Below, piece after piece: positions 49,701 to 59,279 of a DNA stretch of 64,000 nt. This DNA comes from Colwellia sp. RSH04 (lineage in GTDB: Bacteria; Pseudomonadota; Gammaproteobacteria; Enterobacterales; Alteromonadaceae). The DNA is taken from assembly GCF_003545765.1 (NCBI RefSeq), contig NZ_QXIO01000012.1:37362-101361 (forward strand), given 5' to 3'. Position numbers and translations under genes: made by a program. Under the pieces are notes generated by a model that ran no database searches, was not told where the DNA came from, and saw only the letters and a program-made list of their open reading frames with translations. Position 1 is the stretch's first letter; every line of letters begins with the position of its first letter.

Positions 49701-50855
49701 GCCCAAGCGTGTTTAGATAATATGCCTGAATTTGAAGGGAGCTTTACCGATAGTCTAGCAAAACAATTACTTCGTATGACGGGTGTTAGATTGCCTGATG
49801 ATGCATGGAATGAAATAGCTTTACCTGCCCATTTAACTATGAACTTTCAAGTCGTAAATGAACAAGGTAAGTTATTAAATCAAAGTAGAGATTTACATGA
49901 CTTAAAGGTTGAGCTTCAAGGAAAAGTAAAAGCATCAATTAAAAAGGTTGCAGAAAAAGGTATTGAAAAAACTGACATTAAGCAATGGAATTTTAAAGAA
50001 CTACCAAAAGGTTACGAGAAAAAAGTAGCAAATATTTCTATTAAAGCGTTTCCTGCTTTAGTTGATCATAAAACAAGTGTTGCAATAGAATTGTTTGAGC
50101 AAGAAGAGCATGCAGAGCAAGCAATGTTAGCGGGTATCACACGTTTAATTCTTTTAAATATTCCCTCGCCAATTAAATACCTACAACAAAAGCTACCTAA
50201 CAAAGCCAAGCTAGGTTTATATTTTAATCCGTTTGGTTCAATTAATGAATTGCTAGAAGATTGTATTCAAGCAGCCTGTAATCATTTGGTTATGGCATTT
50301 CTATCGAAACAGGGTGATAGGTGTCAATCTTTACCTAGAACAGAAAAAGACTTCAAACACTGTAGTGACTTTGTTAGAGCTGAGATTGCAGACACTGTGC
50401 TAGCAGCTGCGATTAAAGTCGAACAGGCGCTTAGTTTACGTCATGATATTGGTAAGAAGCTAAAAGGTAATGTCTCGCTTACTGTGATTCAATCACACGG
50501 TGATATAAAGCAACAGAGTGAACAGCTTATTTTTAAAGGCTTTGTTAATAAAAGTGGTATAGCTAAGCTTGATGATATTATTCGATATTTAAAAGGAATA
50601 GTCAGAAGACTTGAGAAACTCCCGATTGATCCTAACCAAGATAGATTGAAGTTAATAGAAGTGACTAAAGTACAAGGCGCCTACGACGCATTAATAGCCA
50701 AACAACGTAAAGATAAGCCACTAGATATTGCTCTTCTTGAGACAAGGTGGTTAATTGAAGAGCTACGTATATCATTATTTGCACAAAATTTAGGAACTGC
50801 CGCGCCTATTTCGGTCAAACGAATACTTAACCATTTAAAAGAGTTTGCTGTTTAA
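46749..50855 (+). CDS. hrpA: ATP-dependent RNA helicase HrpA
   Basis: DEAH-box helicase linked in E. coli to mRNA processing and rescue of stalled ribosomes. 1368 residues from ATG 46749 (E. coli 1300). An N-terminal Gln/Lys-rich coiled region (about 20-75) precedes the helicase core with Walker A GETGSGKTTQ (about 119), DEAH (about 216), SATID, and QRAGRCGR (motif VI). HA2 and OB-fold regions follow, then a long HrpA-specific C-terminal domain. A TTG at 46743 would add two residues; no strong RBS decides. Confidence 0.95.
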   Translation: MSEFKTNNLDVQPLFDLLNQVKQCDVPRLKKKLVDVKKKLTLIKKQQQHENQKEQQNEITKLQNTLQRIHKDILKSANDKAAKLASLPKVTFPDGLPISDSAERIGQAIVDNQVVIIAGETGSGKTTQIPKICLALGRGVNGLIGHTQPRRIAARTVANRIAEELGTQLGDQVGYKVRFNDQVSERSYIKLMTDGILLAEMQKDRLLRQYDTIIIDEAHERSLNIDFILGYLKQILIKRPDLKVIITSATIDPQRFAKHFATQTGIEAPIIEVSGRTYPVEIRYRPLNDDAQEEDELPRQNEGNDIVSGILNSVDELSHESQGDILIFLNGEREIRDTAAALLKANLPHTQILPLYARLTIAEQNRIFKAHSGRNIVLATNVAETSLTVPGIKYVIDPGTARISRYSYRTKVQRLPIEAISQASANQRAGRCGRVSEGICIRLYSEEDFTNRAEFTDPEILRTNLATVILQMLALDLGDISQFPFVEPPDNRNINDGVRLLEELAAIKPTTGKNKHANQSHTQLTKSGRLLSKFPIDPRLAKMVMSAIDFGCLEQVLIIVSALSIQDPRERPHEKQQASDEKHSRFKDKQSDFISLLNLWCYVTEQQGELSQNQFRKLCQKEYLSYVRIREWQDIFSQLKLTLKEQKIALSTVNYHFKVIENPHQKDKKKSEDEGTDKSLTTVHQALLSGLLSHLGQQDENREFKGARGSKFFVFPGSTLAKKPPKWIMSAELVETSRLFARMNAKIDPLWIEPLAKHLIKKSYSEPHWEKKQGAVMAFEQVTLYGLVIVGKRKVNFNQIEPDTCRQLFIQEALVHGDCFIKEDFLKHNQTLVANIEKLEQKARRKDFLIDEQQLIEFYLEKTPDTVICQRSFLAWWKKEKQRNAKLLNFTEAFLLNETSTTLSKKEYPDTWQQQSLTLPLKYHFSPGDIDDGISVVIPIALLNQVQIEGFDWLIPALRFDLAVSLIKALPKTLRRNFVPAPNYAQACLDNMPEFEGSFTDSLAKQLLRMTGVRLPDDAWNEIALPAHLTMNFQVVNEQGKLLNQSRDLHDLKVELQGKVKASIKKVAEKGIEKTDIKQWNFKELPKGYEKKVANISIKAFPALVDHKTSVAIELFEQEEHAEQAMLAGITRLILLNIPSPIKYLQQKLPNKAKLGLYFNPFGSINELLEDCIQAACNHLVMAFLSKQGDRCQSLPRTEKDFKHCSDFVRAEIADTVLAAAIKVEQALSLRHDIGKKLKGNVSLTVIQSHGDIKQQSEQLIFKGFVNKSGIAKLDDIIRYLKGIVRRLEKLPIDPNQDRLKLIEVTKVQGAYDALIAKQRKDKPLDIALLETRWLIEELRISLFAQNLGTAAPISVKRILNHLKEFAV

Positions 50856-50970
50856 TTTAAGTGCAGGATATTTAATAGGGAAATAGCAGGAATTTACTTA
50901 AGTTTATTGACAGCGCGATTTTGGCTCAGTATAACTGTTCACAGTTGTTTTACATTCTAAAGGAGTGGTA

Positions 50971-51270
50971 ATGAATAGTTATGATGATAAACGTAATTTT
51001 TATCGAATGATGTTGAACACTGAAGTTGTGCTAACAATACTAGATGATGAGGTTAACTCTCAACTTTCAGCAACTTGTAGAGATTTAAGTGCTACAGGTA
51101 TGGCAGTGGAAATGGAACATCCACTGGAAATATCAACCCATGTTAGAGTGAAAGTGGATTCTGCAAGTAATCAAGTTCAAGCATTAGACGTAAGCGGTAA
51201 AGTAGTACGTATTGAAGAAGAAAGTAAGGACTGTTACCTCATTGGAATTACAATTGAAGAAATAGACTAA
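50971..51270 (+). CDS. PilZ-domain protein
   Basis: A 99-residue single-domain protein. KRNFYRM provides the N-terminal Arg pair region, and CRDLSATGMAVEM matches the D/NxSxxG cyclic-di-GMP-binding motif. The Arg spacing (R-x3-R type) is incomplete, so ligand binding is uncertain. ATG 50971 lies 5 bp after AGGAG; GTG 50965 overlaps that RBS and is rejected. Confidence 0.88.
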   Translation: MNSYDDKRNFYRMMLNTEVVLTILDDEVNSQLSATCRDLSATGMAVEMEHPLEISTHVRVKVDSASNQVQALDVSGKVVRIEEESKDCYLIGITIEEID

Positions 51271-51660
51271 GTTATCAGTTTTAATTAGGTGGCTAAAATT
51301 ATAATTTTACTACATATATATTATCTGGAGAATAATGATTACGACTATAGTGGGTATGTTTGTCAACATTTCGCTTAAAGGCACCACTTTGCTTAACTTC
51401 TCTAAAAACTATTTACAATAGCTCAGACTATAACTCTCTAGCTCATAATATCATCTTTTTCACTACTTCAAGTAGTGTACTTACCTTTTTACCATAATTA
51501 AGTTTCATATTTTCAAGTTTATTTTATAAGAAAGTAGAAACTTGTTGTTAATGTTTAGATTCGCTAATTAATATATAATCCCCCTCTAGCAGTAGAGGCT
51601 ATAATTTAAAGCTCTTTTAATTAGATGATTTTTATAACAAGAATATGGAATTAAAAATAT
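51271..51660. promoter_or_regulatory. upstream region of the restriction endonuclease gene
   Basis: 390 bp of AT-rich DNA. CACTACTT-C-AAGTAGTG (51461-51477) is a perfect hairpin or operator-like dyad. TATAAT at 51574-51579 is followed 3 bp later by a second dyad, CCTCTA-GCAG-TAGAGG (51583-51598), which would cover the transcription start of the endonuclease gene and could be an operator. No RBS of note before ATG 51661. Confidence 0.5.
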
Positions 51661-52404
51661 ATGTACGGATTAGGTTTTATTTCTGATGAGGATTTAGTTA
51701 AACATGTCAAAGAAACAATTTCTAAATATCGATTTTCGATAAATTTAGAGCAGTTTAATAAAAATTTGATAGACCCTATAAAACTAAGTTTTGATTCTAA
51801 GGTATATGGTAAAAGTATTGAAGATATAATTGAGTCAGAAGCTCTTCGTCAAATTGATAAATCAAATACCAACCATATTGGTTATTTTCATCAAAATATT
51901 TTTAATTATTTTTCAGGGTGGTATGTACCTAAGCAAGGGTTCGATGCTATTAATGAGCAAAAAAAAATCTTCGTTGAAATGAAAAATAAGCATAACACTA
52001 TGAATTCAGCTTCATCTCAAAAAACTTATATTAAAATGCAAAATAAGATATTAAGAGATGATGAGGCTACTTGCTACTTAGTGGAGGTTATTGCAAAAAA
52101 TAGCCAAGATATTCCATGGAAGATTAGTTTGGATGGTGAACAAGTTTCTAATAAGAATATCAGAAGGACATCAATAGATAGATTTTATGAGATTGTAACA
52201 GGTATACCTGATGCATTTAAAAAGTTATGTGAAGTTTTACCCTTAGTCATAGAGAATGTTACTAAAGAATCTCAAATAGGTACAATTGGAAATACTGTTT
52301 TTGATGAATTAAATGAGTTATCACCAGAATTAGTTAAAAGTATATATTTACTTTCTTTCAATAAATATAATGGCTTCGAAAATTTTAATTTAAAAGATAA
52401 ATAA
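51661..52404 (+). CDS. Eco47II-type restriction endonuclease
   Basis: A 247-residue type II restriction enzyme. The segments TNHIGYFHQNIFNYFSG, GFDAINEQKKIFVEMKNKHNTMNSASSQKTYIKMQ (read in parts) and TCYLVEVIAKNSQ match the Eco47II family. The E-x-K pair in VEMKNKHN is the likely catalytic core of a PD-(D/E)xK fold. Eco47II cuts GGNCC; specificity here is inferred. It is clearly richer in A/T than the neighbours and sits 49 bp before the methyltransferase on the same strand. Confidence 0.85.
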   Translation: MYGLGFISDEDLVKHVKETISKYRFSINLEQFNKNLIDPIKLSFDSKVYGKSIEDIIESEALRQIDKSNTNHIGYFHQNIFNYFSGWYVPKQGFDAINEQKKIFVEMKNKHNTMNSASSQKTYIKMQNKILRDDEATCYLVEVIAKNSQDIPWKISLDGEQVSNKNIRRTSIDRFYEIVTGIPDAFKKLCEVLPLVIENVTKESQIGTIGNTVFDELNELSPELVKSIYLLSFNKYNGFENFNLKDK

Positions 52405-52421
52405 TAAATTTATGCTATACT

Positions 52422-52437
52422 GTTTTTATATACAGCT
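52422..52437 (+). promoter_or_regulatory. dyad before the methyltransferase gene
   Basis: CTGT-N8-ACAG overlapping a TATACT -10-like hexamer (52415-52420), 17 bp before the start codon. Possible binding site for the N-terminal helix-turn-helix-like domain of the methyltransferase. Confidence 0.35.
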
Positions 52438-52453
52438 TTTAGGTTCGTAAGAT

Positions 52454-53692
52454 ATGCTAAATACACAAACTACTTTTGAGAACTTTTATACTTTAGAAAT
52501 TTTAGCAGATGTCCTTTCACTTCCTAAGCGATCTGTAGAGTCTAAAGTTAAGAAAGGTGAACTCATCCAATGCAAAGAATCTGGCTTGATATCTGAAAAG
52601 CAAGTGTCACATCTCCCTGAAATAAAAAGTTTGATAAATTCAACATGGGAGTCAGAACTTTTAATAAAACCTAATAAAAAATATAATTTATTAGAATTAT
52701 TTGCTGGTGGAGGTGGACTAGCTTTAGGAATGGAGCAAGCTGGTTTTAATACCGTTTTATTAAATGAACTTGATAAAAATGCTTGTGCTACTCTAAGAGC
52801 TAATAGACCAGATTGGAATGTTGTTGAAGGTGATATTTCTCAAGTCGACTTTTCTAATTACCATGATCAAATTGATTTATTGACAGGGGGGTTTCCTTGC
52901 CAAGCATTTTCTTATGCAGGTAAAAGCTTAGGATTTGAGGATGTTAGAGGAACTTTGTTTTTTGAAATGGCAAGAGCTATTAAGGAAACAAATCCAAAAA
53001 TATTTTTAGCAGAAAATGTTAGAGCATTATTAACTCATGATAATGGTAATACTCTCAATACAATTAAAAATGTTATTGAAGAATTAGGTTATGCGTTAGT
53101 TGAACCTAAAGTTTTAAAATCTATTTTTTATAAAGTTCCACAAAAAAGAGAACGCTTAATTTTAGTCGGTATTAGAAAAGATCTTTTAAATGGAGAAGAG
53201 CCTAAATTTGATTGGCCTTCACCATATCATAAAGTCATGACGTTAAAAGATGCACTTTTTAAAGGCGAACTTTTTAATTCTGATGTAATTAAATCTAAAG
53301 GACAGGAATATCCCAAGAGGAAAAAGGAGATTATGTCTCACGTACCTCAAGGAGGATATTGGAAAGATTTACCACTTGATTTGCAGAAAGAATATATGAA
53401 AAAGAGTTTTTATTTAAGTGGAGGTAAGACCGGCATGGCTAGAAGACTTTCTTTAGATGAGCCAAGCTTAACACTCACAACGTCTCCTGCTCAAAATCAA
53501 ACAGAAAGATGCCACCCTATAGAGACTAGGCCTTTGCAAACCAGAGAGTATGCAAGAATTCAGACATTTCCTGATGATTGGCGCTTTGAAGGATCTTTGA
53601 CTTCAGTATATAAACAGATTGGAAATGCGGTTCCGGTGAATTTAGCTGCTGCTGTTGGCAGAGCTTTAGTTCAGTATTTAAATAAATTATAA
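52454..53692 (+). CDS. DNA (cytosine-5) methyltransferase, Eco47II-type partner
   Basis: A 412-residue C5 methyltransferase that protects host DNA from the adjacent endonuclease. Motif I is FAGGGG (83-88), motif IV GGFPCQAFS with catalytic Cys149, motif VI AENV (186-189), motif VIII QKRERLILVGIR, and motif X QIGNAVPVNLA. The first 75 residues lie outside the catalytic core; TLEILADVLSLPKRSVESKVKKG looks like a helix-turn-helix or MerR-type DNA-binding helix pair, as in methyltransferases that repress their own gene. AT-rich, like the endonuclease. Confidence 0.92.
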   Translation: MLNTQTTFENFYTLEILADVLSLPKRSVESKVKKGELIQCKESGLISEKQVSHLPEIKSLINSTWESELLIKPNKKYNLLELFAGGGGLALGMEQAGFNTVLLNELDKNACATLRANRPDWNVVEGDISQVDFSNYHDQIDLLTGGFPCQAFSYAGKSLGFEDVRGTLFFEMARAIKETNPKIFLAENVRALLTHDNGNTLNTIKNVIEELGYALVEPKVLKSIFYKVPQKRERLILVGIRKDLLNGEEPKFDWPSPYHKVMTLKDALFKGELFNSDVIKSKGQEYPKRKKEIMSHVPQGGYWKDLPLDLQKEYMKKSFYLSGGKTGMARRLSLDEPSLTLTTSPAQNQTERCHPIETRPLQTREYARIQTFPDDWRFEGSLTSVYKQIGNAVPVNLAAAVGRALVQYLNKL

Positions 53693-54018
53693 ATTTAAGA
53701 TTGAAAGCAATAATTAGGTGTCTTTATCAGGCATAACTTTTTTACTATAAAATATCAGTCAGTAACTTTTAATACCTTTCTTTATTTACAAAAGTAGCGG
53801 TATCTAAATAAATTTTTCGATAAATAGTTTGATGTGTTACTCCTCAATGATGAACTTTAGTTGATAAAAATATCAAAAAATTAATAGAAATGAGTAAATA
53901 GTCTTTACGTTTTTAATTTTATCGCTCAAAATAGATATTTATTTAATCAGCCTTTAATACAACCTACTGATTTTATTGAAGGTATTAAGATTTATTCATT
54001 TTTATTGGTGCAGGTAAT
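53693..54018. other. intergenic region after the restriction-modification pair
   Basis: 326 bp, strongly AT-rich. No terminator hairpin, repeat or open frame was found. The right boundary of the acquired segment probably lies here. Confidence 0.4.
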
Positions 54019-54501
54019 ATGTCAAACGATATGAGTTTAAAAGGAATTAAATCCGTACTATTCGTCTGTATGGGCAATATTTGTCGCTCGCCAAGTGCTG
54101 AAGCGGTATTTCGTCATAAAGCGAAAGAGCAAGGTCTTTCTTTGTTTATAGATTCTGCAGGCACTTTAGGGGCACATGCGAAAGAAAGACCAGATCATCG
54201 CTCATTAAAAGCGGGTGAAGCGCGCGGTTATTCTTTTGATGGAATTAAAGCACGTAAGTTAACAGTAGCTGATTTTGATAAGTTTGATTTAATTTTGGCT
54301 ATGGATGATGATAACTTAGTTAACATGAACAATGTTTCACCCAAAGCGCTTCAATATAAAAACCAATTATTCTTAAACTTTGCTACTGAGTTAGAAGAGC
54401 AACAAGTGCCTGATCCCTATTATGGCGGCGCAAAAGGCTTTGATTATGTATTAGATTTAATTGAAGCGGCAAGTGATGGCTTAATTTCCCAGATTAAGTA
54501 A
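54019..54501 (+). CDS. low-molecular-weight protein-tyrosine phosphatase
   Basis: A 160-residue phosphatase. The P-loop VCMGNICRSPSAEA holds catalytic Cys17 and Arg23, and the general-acid Asp is in VPDPYYGG (about 132-139). No exopolysaccharide cluster or tyrosine kinase lies beside it, so it is closer to the free-standing (YfkJ-like) type than to Wzb. ATG 54031 is a possible alternative start that would remove four residues. Confidence 0.92.
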   Translation: MSNDMSLKGIKSVLFVCMGNICRSPSAEAVFRHKAKEQGLSLFIDSAGTLGAHAKERPDHRSLKAGEARGYSFDGIKARKLTVADFDKFDLILAMDDDNLVNMNNVSPKALQYKNQLFLNFATELEEQQVPDPYYGGAKGFDYVLDLIEAASDGLISQIK

Positions 54502-54565
54502 TCGACGATAGATCATAATGCTATCGTGATAATCCTTATTTAGGACGGGTCACAAAATATAAGTA

Positions 54566-54593
54566 AAAAGGCGATGTTACCATCGCCTTTTTT
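54566..54593. terminator. bidirectional terminator between phosphatase and DAHP synthase genes
   Basis: GGCGATG - TTAC - CATCGCC with A-tract on the left and six T on the right. It can serve the plus-strand phosphatase gene and the minus-strand DAHP synthase gene. Confidence 0.9.
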
Positions 54594-54613
54594 GTGTTCG
54601 ATATTTATTGTAA

Positions 54614-55663
54614 TTATTTGCGCTTTTTCACGGCATCAGCGAGTAATGCAAATATTTCTTCAGTGACAGTTAAGTCCACGCATGCATCAGTTATACTTTG
54701 CCCGTAAACTAACGGTTCTCCTGGTTTTACCGCTTGATTGCCGGCGGTTAAAAAACTCTCTATCATCACACCAAAGACACTTTGCTCACCATTAATAACT
54801 TGCTCAGCTAATGATTTTGCTACATCAACCTGTTTGTTGTGGTCTTTGTAGCTATTTCCATGACTACAATCAACCATAATACTTTCAGGTAAGTTAGCTT
54901 TATTTAACTGTTCTGATGTCGAGTTAATATCTTCAGCATGATAATTTGGCTCTTTACCACCGCGCAATATGACATGAGCGTAAGGGTTGCCATGTGTTTG
55001 ATAAATACACATTTGGCCACTTTTATCGGGTGAATATAATACATGTGGAACGCTTGACGCTTTTATAGCATCAATAGCTATTTTTACATTGCCATCGGTA
55101 CCATTTTTGAAACCAACAGGACATGATAAAGCAGAGGCCAATTCTCTATGCACTTGGCTTTCAGTCGTTCTAGCGCCAATAGCTCCCCAACTTATAAGAT
55201 CAGATATATATTGGCCTGTCACCATATCTAAAAACTCTGTGCCTGCGGGTAAGCCAAGATCGTTTATATCGACTAATAAATTACGAGCGAGTTTTAAACC
55301 TTTTGCGACTTGGAATGACTTATCCAGGTCAGGGTCACTGATTAAACCTTTCCAGCCTACTGTAGTACGTGGTTTTTCGAAATATACACGCATAACAATA
55401 AGTAATTCATGTTTATATTTTTCACGTAAGATTTTTAGCTTTTTAGCGTAATCAATCGCTGCTTCAGTATCGTGAATTGAACATGGGCCGACAATAACAA
55501 GTAGACGTTTGTCGCTTCCGTTTATTACCGCTTCAATTTCACGTCGGCTTTCAATAATAAAATCAGCTGTTTTTTCTGTTAAAGGAATTTGCTCAGAAAG
55601 CTCAGCGGGCGAGGCTAAATTTTCAATTAGGCTCGTACGTAATTCGTCTGTTTTAATAGTCAT
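54614..55663 (-). CDS. aroH: 3-deoxy-7-phosphoheptulonate synthase, AroH-like
   Basis: First enzyme of aromatic biosynthesis, condensing PEP and erythrose 4-phosphate. The 349 residues (E. coli AroH 348) carry VGPCSIHD, RVYFEKPRTTVGWKGLI, GARTTESQVHRELASALS and VDCSHGNS. EFLDMVTGQYISDLISWGAIG is closer to E. coli AroH (Trp-sensitive) than to AroF or AroG, so AroH is the best name, but feedback specificity is not proven. Neighbours ppsR and ppsA supply and regulate PEP, and in E. coli aroH is also next to ppsR. Confidence 0.93.
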   Translation of the reverse strand: MTIKTDELRTSLIENLASPAELSEQIPLTEKTADFIIESRREIEAVINGSDKRLLVIVGPCSIHDTEAAIDYAKKLKILREKYKHELLIVMRVYFEKPRTTVGWKGLISDPDLDKSFQVAKGLKLARNLLVDINDLGLPAGTEFLDMVTGQYISDLISWGAIGARTTESQVHRELASALSCPVGFKNGTDGNVKIAIDAIKASSVPHVLYSPDKSGQMCIYQTHGNPYAHVILRGGKEPNYHAEDINSTSEQLNKANLPESIMVDCSHGNSYKDHNKQVDVAKSLAEQVINGEQSVFGVMIESFLTAGNQAVKPGEPLVYGQSITDACVDLTVTEEIFALLADAVKKRK

Positions 55664-55771
55664 GAAAATCTTATGTTTGTTATGGCGCTATTTTCTTTGA
55701 GACAGAAGGTATATTAAGAATATATCAAAGTCAGCACAGTATAATCTATGCCGCTAACATAGCTAAATTCA

Positions 55772-55815
55772 CAACTAATGTGAACCGTTTTACTGATAAT
55801 TAATCACATTAGTTG
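55772..55815 (-). other. 12-bp perfect inverted repeat between ppsR and aroH
   Basis: CAACTAATGTGA (55772-55783) and TCACATTAGTTG (55804-55815) with a 20-nt loop, just after the ppsR stop and upstream of aroH on the minus strand. Without a T-tract it could be a weak terminator, a processing hairpin or an operator. It does not match the TrpR consensus. Confidence 0.6.
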
Positions 55816-55832
55816 ATATGAATTAGTACAAA

Positions 55833-56642
55833 TTAGTATTTATATCTTTGCAGACCTGTGGCAGAAAGGATTTTCGCGGTAATTTCTTCAACAGAGAACT
55901 TAGTCGTGTTGAGGTAAGGTACCTTCTCTTTTTTATAAAGTTTCTCTACCTCTCTCACTTCCATACGACATTGTCTAGCAGAAGCGTATTTACTATTTGC
56001 CATTCGACCATCACGGATATCCATTAATCTGTCAGCATCAATTGTTAAGCCAAATATTTTCTTCTTATGGGGCTTTAGAAAGTCAGGTAACTTTAACTCT
56101 TCCATATCATCATCAGTAAAAGGGTAGTTCGCAGCCTTAATGCCGTATTGAAGCGCTAAATATAGTGAACTTGGTGTTTTCCCTGAGCGTGATACCCCCA
56201 CCAAAATAACATCTGCATGTTCATAGTTGCTGACGTTTGAGCCATCATCATTAGCAAGAGCATAGTTAACGGCTTCAATTCTGTAGTCGTAACTATTTTC
56301 ATGAATACTGTGTGTTCTGTGCGCTTTAGGTTTTGCTTCAAGTTTTAGCTCTTTTTCTAATGGGGAAACAAAATGTTCTAGAAAGTTATAGATAACACCA
56401 TCGCAGCTATCAATAATTTCACGAATATCGTTGTTAACAAATGTGTGAAAAACTAAAGGCGGTTGCCCTGAGCGCTTATAAGCTTTATTAATGGTTTCTT
56501 TCGCTTCATTGGCTTTCTCAATGGTTTCTACAAAAGAGATAGTGTGGTGTTCAAACTCTGTGGGGAAAAGTGACAATAATGCATGACCAAACACTTCAGA
56601 AGTGATTGCTGTACCATCAGAGATATAAAAAGCGGAGCGCAT
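55833..56642 (-). CDS. ppsR: PEP synthase regulatory protein (kinase/pyrophosphorylase)
   Basis: DUF299 protein that inactivates PEP synthase by ADP-dependent phosphorylation and reactivates it by Pi-dependent dephosphorylation. 269 residues, with the P-loop GVSRSGKT (149-156), followed by PSSLYLA and the conserved YPF. It is divergent from ppsA with a 195-bp gap, an arrangement conserved in gammaproteobacteria. Confidence 0.96.
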   Translation of the reverse strand: MRSAFYISDGTAITSEVFGHALLSLFPTEFEHHTISFVETIEKANEAKETINKAYKRSGQPPLVFHTFVNNDIREIIDSCDGVIYNFLEHFVSPLEKELKLEAKPKAHRTHSIHENSYDYRIEAVNYALANDDGSNVSNYEHADVILVGVSRSGKTPSSLYLALQYGIKAANYPFTDDDMEELKLPDFLKPHKKKIFGLTIDADRLMDIRDGRMANSKYASARQCRMEVREVEKLYKKEKVPYLNTTKFSVEEITAKILSATGLQRYKY

Positions 56643-56837
56643 TTGAAGTTCCTTATGAAAACTTTTACCTAGTTATACTAAATTGTGATTCTTTTTAGAT
56701 ATAGGGCAGTGTAGAATGATAGCCGTTGAATATAAAGAGGTATTTTTTGAGAAGTTTTCAGTTTTAAAACTATTATTAATAGGTTGTTTAAAATGGAAAC
56801 CCTAATTTAACTATTTTAATCCTTTTGGAGATGAGTT

Positions 56838-59219
56838 GTGCAAGAGAACGTACTTTGGTATGAACACCTAGGAATGAATGATGTCGAACGTGTTGGTGGA
56901 AAAAATGCTTCACTGGGCGAAATGATCTCAAATTTGGCCAATGTTGGTGTGCAAGTGCCTGGTGGCTTTGCTACGACAGCATTTGCTTTTAATGAATTCC
57001 TTGAGCAAAGTGGCATAAATGAAAAAATATATAAGCTACTTGATACGCTTAATGTTGATGATGTTAATGCGTTAGCTGAATGTGGTGCAACCATTAGACA
57101 ATGGATAATTGATACACCTTTCTTACCTGAAATGCAGCGTGATATCGAGTTAGCTTATGATAAATTAGCAGCAGGTTTTGCTGATGATGCTTCATTTGCT
57201 GTACGTTCATCTGCAACGGCCGAAGATATGCCAGATGCATCTTTTGCAGGACAACAAGAAACCTTTTTAAACGTACGTGGGTTAGACGCTGTGATGGTGG
57301 CTATCAAGCACGTATTTGCGTCTTTATTCAATGATAGAGCTATTTCATATCGCGTACATCAAGGTTATGATCATCGCGGTGTTGCCTTGTCTGCGGGTAT
57401 TCAACGTATGGTAAGAAGTGATATTTCATCTTCAGGTGTCATGTTCTCAATTGATACTGAATCTGGCTTTGAAGACGTAGTATTTATCACTTCAAGCTTT
57501 GGCCTTGGTGAAATGGTTGTTCAAGGGGCAGTAAATCCAGATGAGTTTTACGTTCATAAACCAACCTTAGCCAAAGGTAACCCAGCGGTTGTTCGCAGAA
57601 CCCTTGGTAGTAAAGCGATAAAAATGGTTTACTCTCAAAGCCAAGAACACTCTAAGCAAGTTGAAATAATTGATATTGATGAAGCAGATTCAAATCGCTT
57701 CTCATTAACTGATGATGAAGTGCAACAGTTAGCGCAACAGGCAGTGATTATTGAAAAGCATTACGGCCGCCCAATGGATATAGAATGGGCAAAAGATGGT
57801 TTAGATAATAAACTATATATTGTTCAAGCACGTCCAGAAACAGTAAAAAGTCGTGAAAATGCTAATGTGATGGAACAGTTCCAATTACAATCTACAGCAA
57901 ATGTTATTTGTGAAGGTCGCTCGATTGGTCACAAAATTGGTAGTGGTGAAGCAAAAGTACTTTCTTCACTTGAGGAAATGGATAAAATTTTACCAGGTGA
58001 TGTATTAGTAACTGATATGACAGACCCTGACTGGGAACCTATCATGAAACGTGCCTCAGCGATTGTTACCAATCGTGGTGGAAGAACGTGTCATGCGGCC
58101 ATTATTGCACGCGAAATGGGTATACCTGCTGTTGTTGGTTGTGGTAACGCAACAAAAGTTATATCAACGGGTGATGAAGTAACTGTTTCTTGTGCAGAAG
58201 GGGATACAGGTTTCATTTATCAAGGTAAATTGGATTACACGGTAACAACCTCTGAAATTGATTCAATGCCAGATTTACCCTTAAAAATAATGATGAATGT
58301 GGGTAACCCAGATAGAGCATTTGCGTTTGCTCGTTTACCTCACGCAGGTATTGGTTTAGCCCGTCTTGAATTTATTATTAATAAAATGATTGGTGTACAT
58401 CCTAAAGCATTGATTAATTTTGATAGTCAATCAGCTGACTTACAAGATGAGATCAAAGATATTATCGCAGGTTATAGCAGCCCTGTTGAGTTTTATGTTG
58501 CTAAACTTACCGAAGGTATTTCAACACTTGCAGCAGCATATGCCCCTGAAAAGGTTATTGTGCGTATGTCAGATTTCAAATCAAATGAGTATGCTAACTT
58601 AGTTGGCGGCGAAGAGTTTGAACCTGAAGAAGAAAACCCGATGATTGGTTACCGTGGTGCGTCTCGTTATATCTCACAAGATTTTAGAGATTGTTTTGCT
58701 TTAGAGTGTGAAGCTATCAAGCGTGTGCGTAATGAAATGGGTTTAACGAACGTAGAAATCATGATCCCGTTTGTAAGAACGTTAGAAGAAGCTTCTGCGG
58801 TCATTGATATTCTTGCTGAACATGGTTTAAAACGAGGTGAGAACGGTTTACGTATTATTATGATGTGTGAATTACCATCAAACGCTTTATTAGCTGATCA
58901 GTTCCTTGATTATTTTGATGGTTTCTCTATTGGCTCAAATGATTTAACGCAATTAACGTTAGGTTTAGATAGAGATTCAGGCTTAATTGCACACTTATTT
59001 GATGAGCGTAATCCAGCTATAAAAGCGTTACTTTCTATGGCGATAAAAGCCTGTAAAGCACGTGGAAAATACGTAGGTATTTGTGGTCAAGGTCCATCAG
59101 ATCATGAAGATTTTGCTGCGTGGTTGGTAGAGCAGGGAATAGACAGTGTTTCACTAAACCCTGACACTGTTTTACCTACATGGCTATATTTAGCGGAACA
59201 GATGAAAACTACTTCATAG
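56838..59219 (+). CDS. ppsA: phosphoenolpyruvate synthase
   Basis: Converts pyruvate and ATP to PEP, AMP and Pi for gluconeogenesis. The 793 residues match E. coli PpsA (792). The ATP-grasp domain (about 15-340) contains [11 protein letters not shown], the swivelling phosphohistidine domain has [13 protein letters not shown] (about His421), and the PEP-binding TIM barrel ends with [13 protein letters not shown] and the active-site Cys region [10 protein letters not shown]. It starts at GTG 56838 with GGAG 9 bp upstream; no ATG fits. Confidence 0.97.
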   Translation: MQENVLWYEHLGMNDVERVGGKNASLGEMISNLANVGVQVPGGFATTAFAFNEFLEQSGINEKIYKLLDTLNVDDVNALAECGATIRQWIIDTPFLPEMQRDIELAYDKLAAGFADDASFAVRSSATAEDMPDASFAGQQETFLNVRGLDAVMVAIKHVFASLFNDRAISYRVHQGYDHRGVALSAGIQRMVRSDISSSGVMFSIDTESGFEDVVFITSSFGLGEMVVQGAVNPDEFYVHKPTLAKGNPAVVRRTLGSKAIKMVYSQSQEHSKQVEIIDIDEADSNRFSLTDDEVQQLAQQAVIIEKHYGRPMDIEWAKDGLDNKLYIVQARPETVKSRENANVMEQFQLQSTANVICEGRSIGHKIGSGEAKVLSSLEEMDKILPGDVLVTDMTDPDWEPIMKRASAIVTNRGGRTCHAAIIAREMGIPAVVGCGNATKVISTGDEVTVSCAEGDTGFIYQGKLDYTVTTSEIDSMPDLPLKIMMNVGNPDRAFAFARLPHAGIGLARLEFIINKMIGVHPKALINFDSQSADLQDEIKDIIAGYSSPVEFYVAKLTEGISTLAAAYAPEKVIVRMSDFKSNEYANLVGGEEFEPEEENPMIGYRGASRYISQDFRDCFALECEAIKRVRNEMGLTNVEIMIPFVRTLEEASAVIDILAEHGLKRGENGLRIIMMCELPSNALLADQFLDYFDGFSIGSNDLTQLTLGLDRDSGLIAHLFDERNPAIKALLSMAIKACKARGKYVGICGQGPSDHEDFAAWLVEQGIDSVSLNPDTVLPTWLYLAEQMKTTS

Positions 59220-59243
59220 TTAGTTTTCTAAGTTACTGTCGTT

Positions 59244-59279
59244 AAAACGTCTTAACTTTCATTGGTTAAGGCGTTTTTT
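59244..59279 (+). terminator. rho-independent terminator after ppsA
   Basis: ACGTCTTAAC and GTTAAGGCGT form an imperfect stem with an 8-nt loop and six T. Confidence 0.85.
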
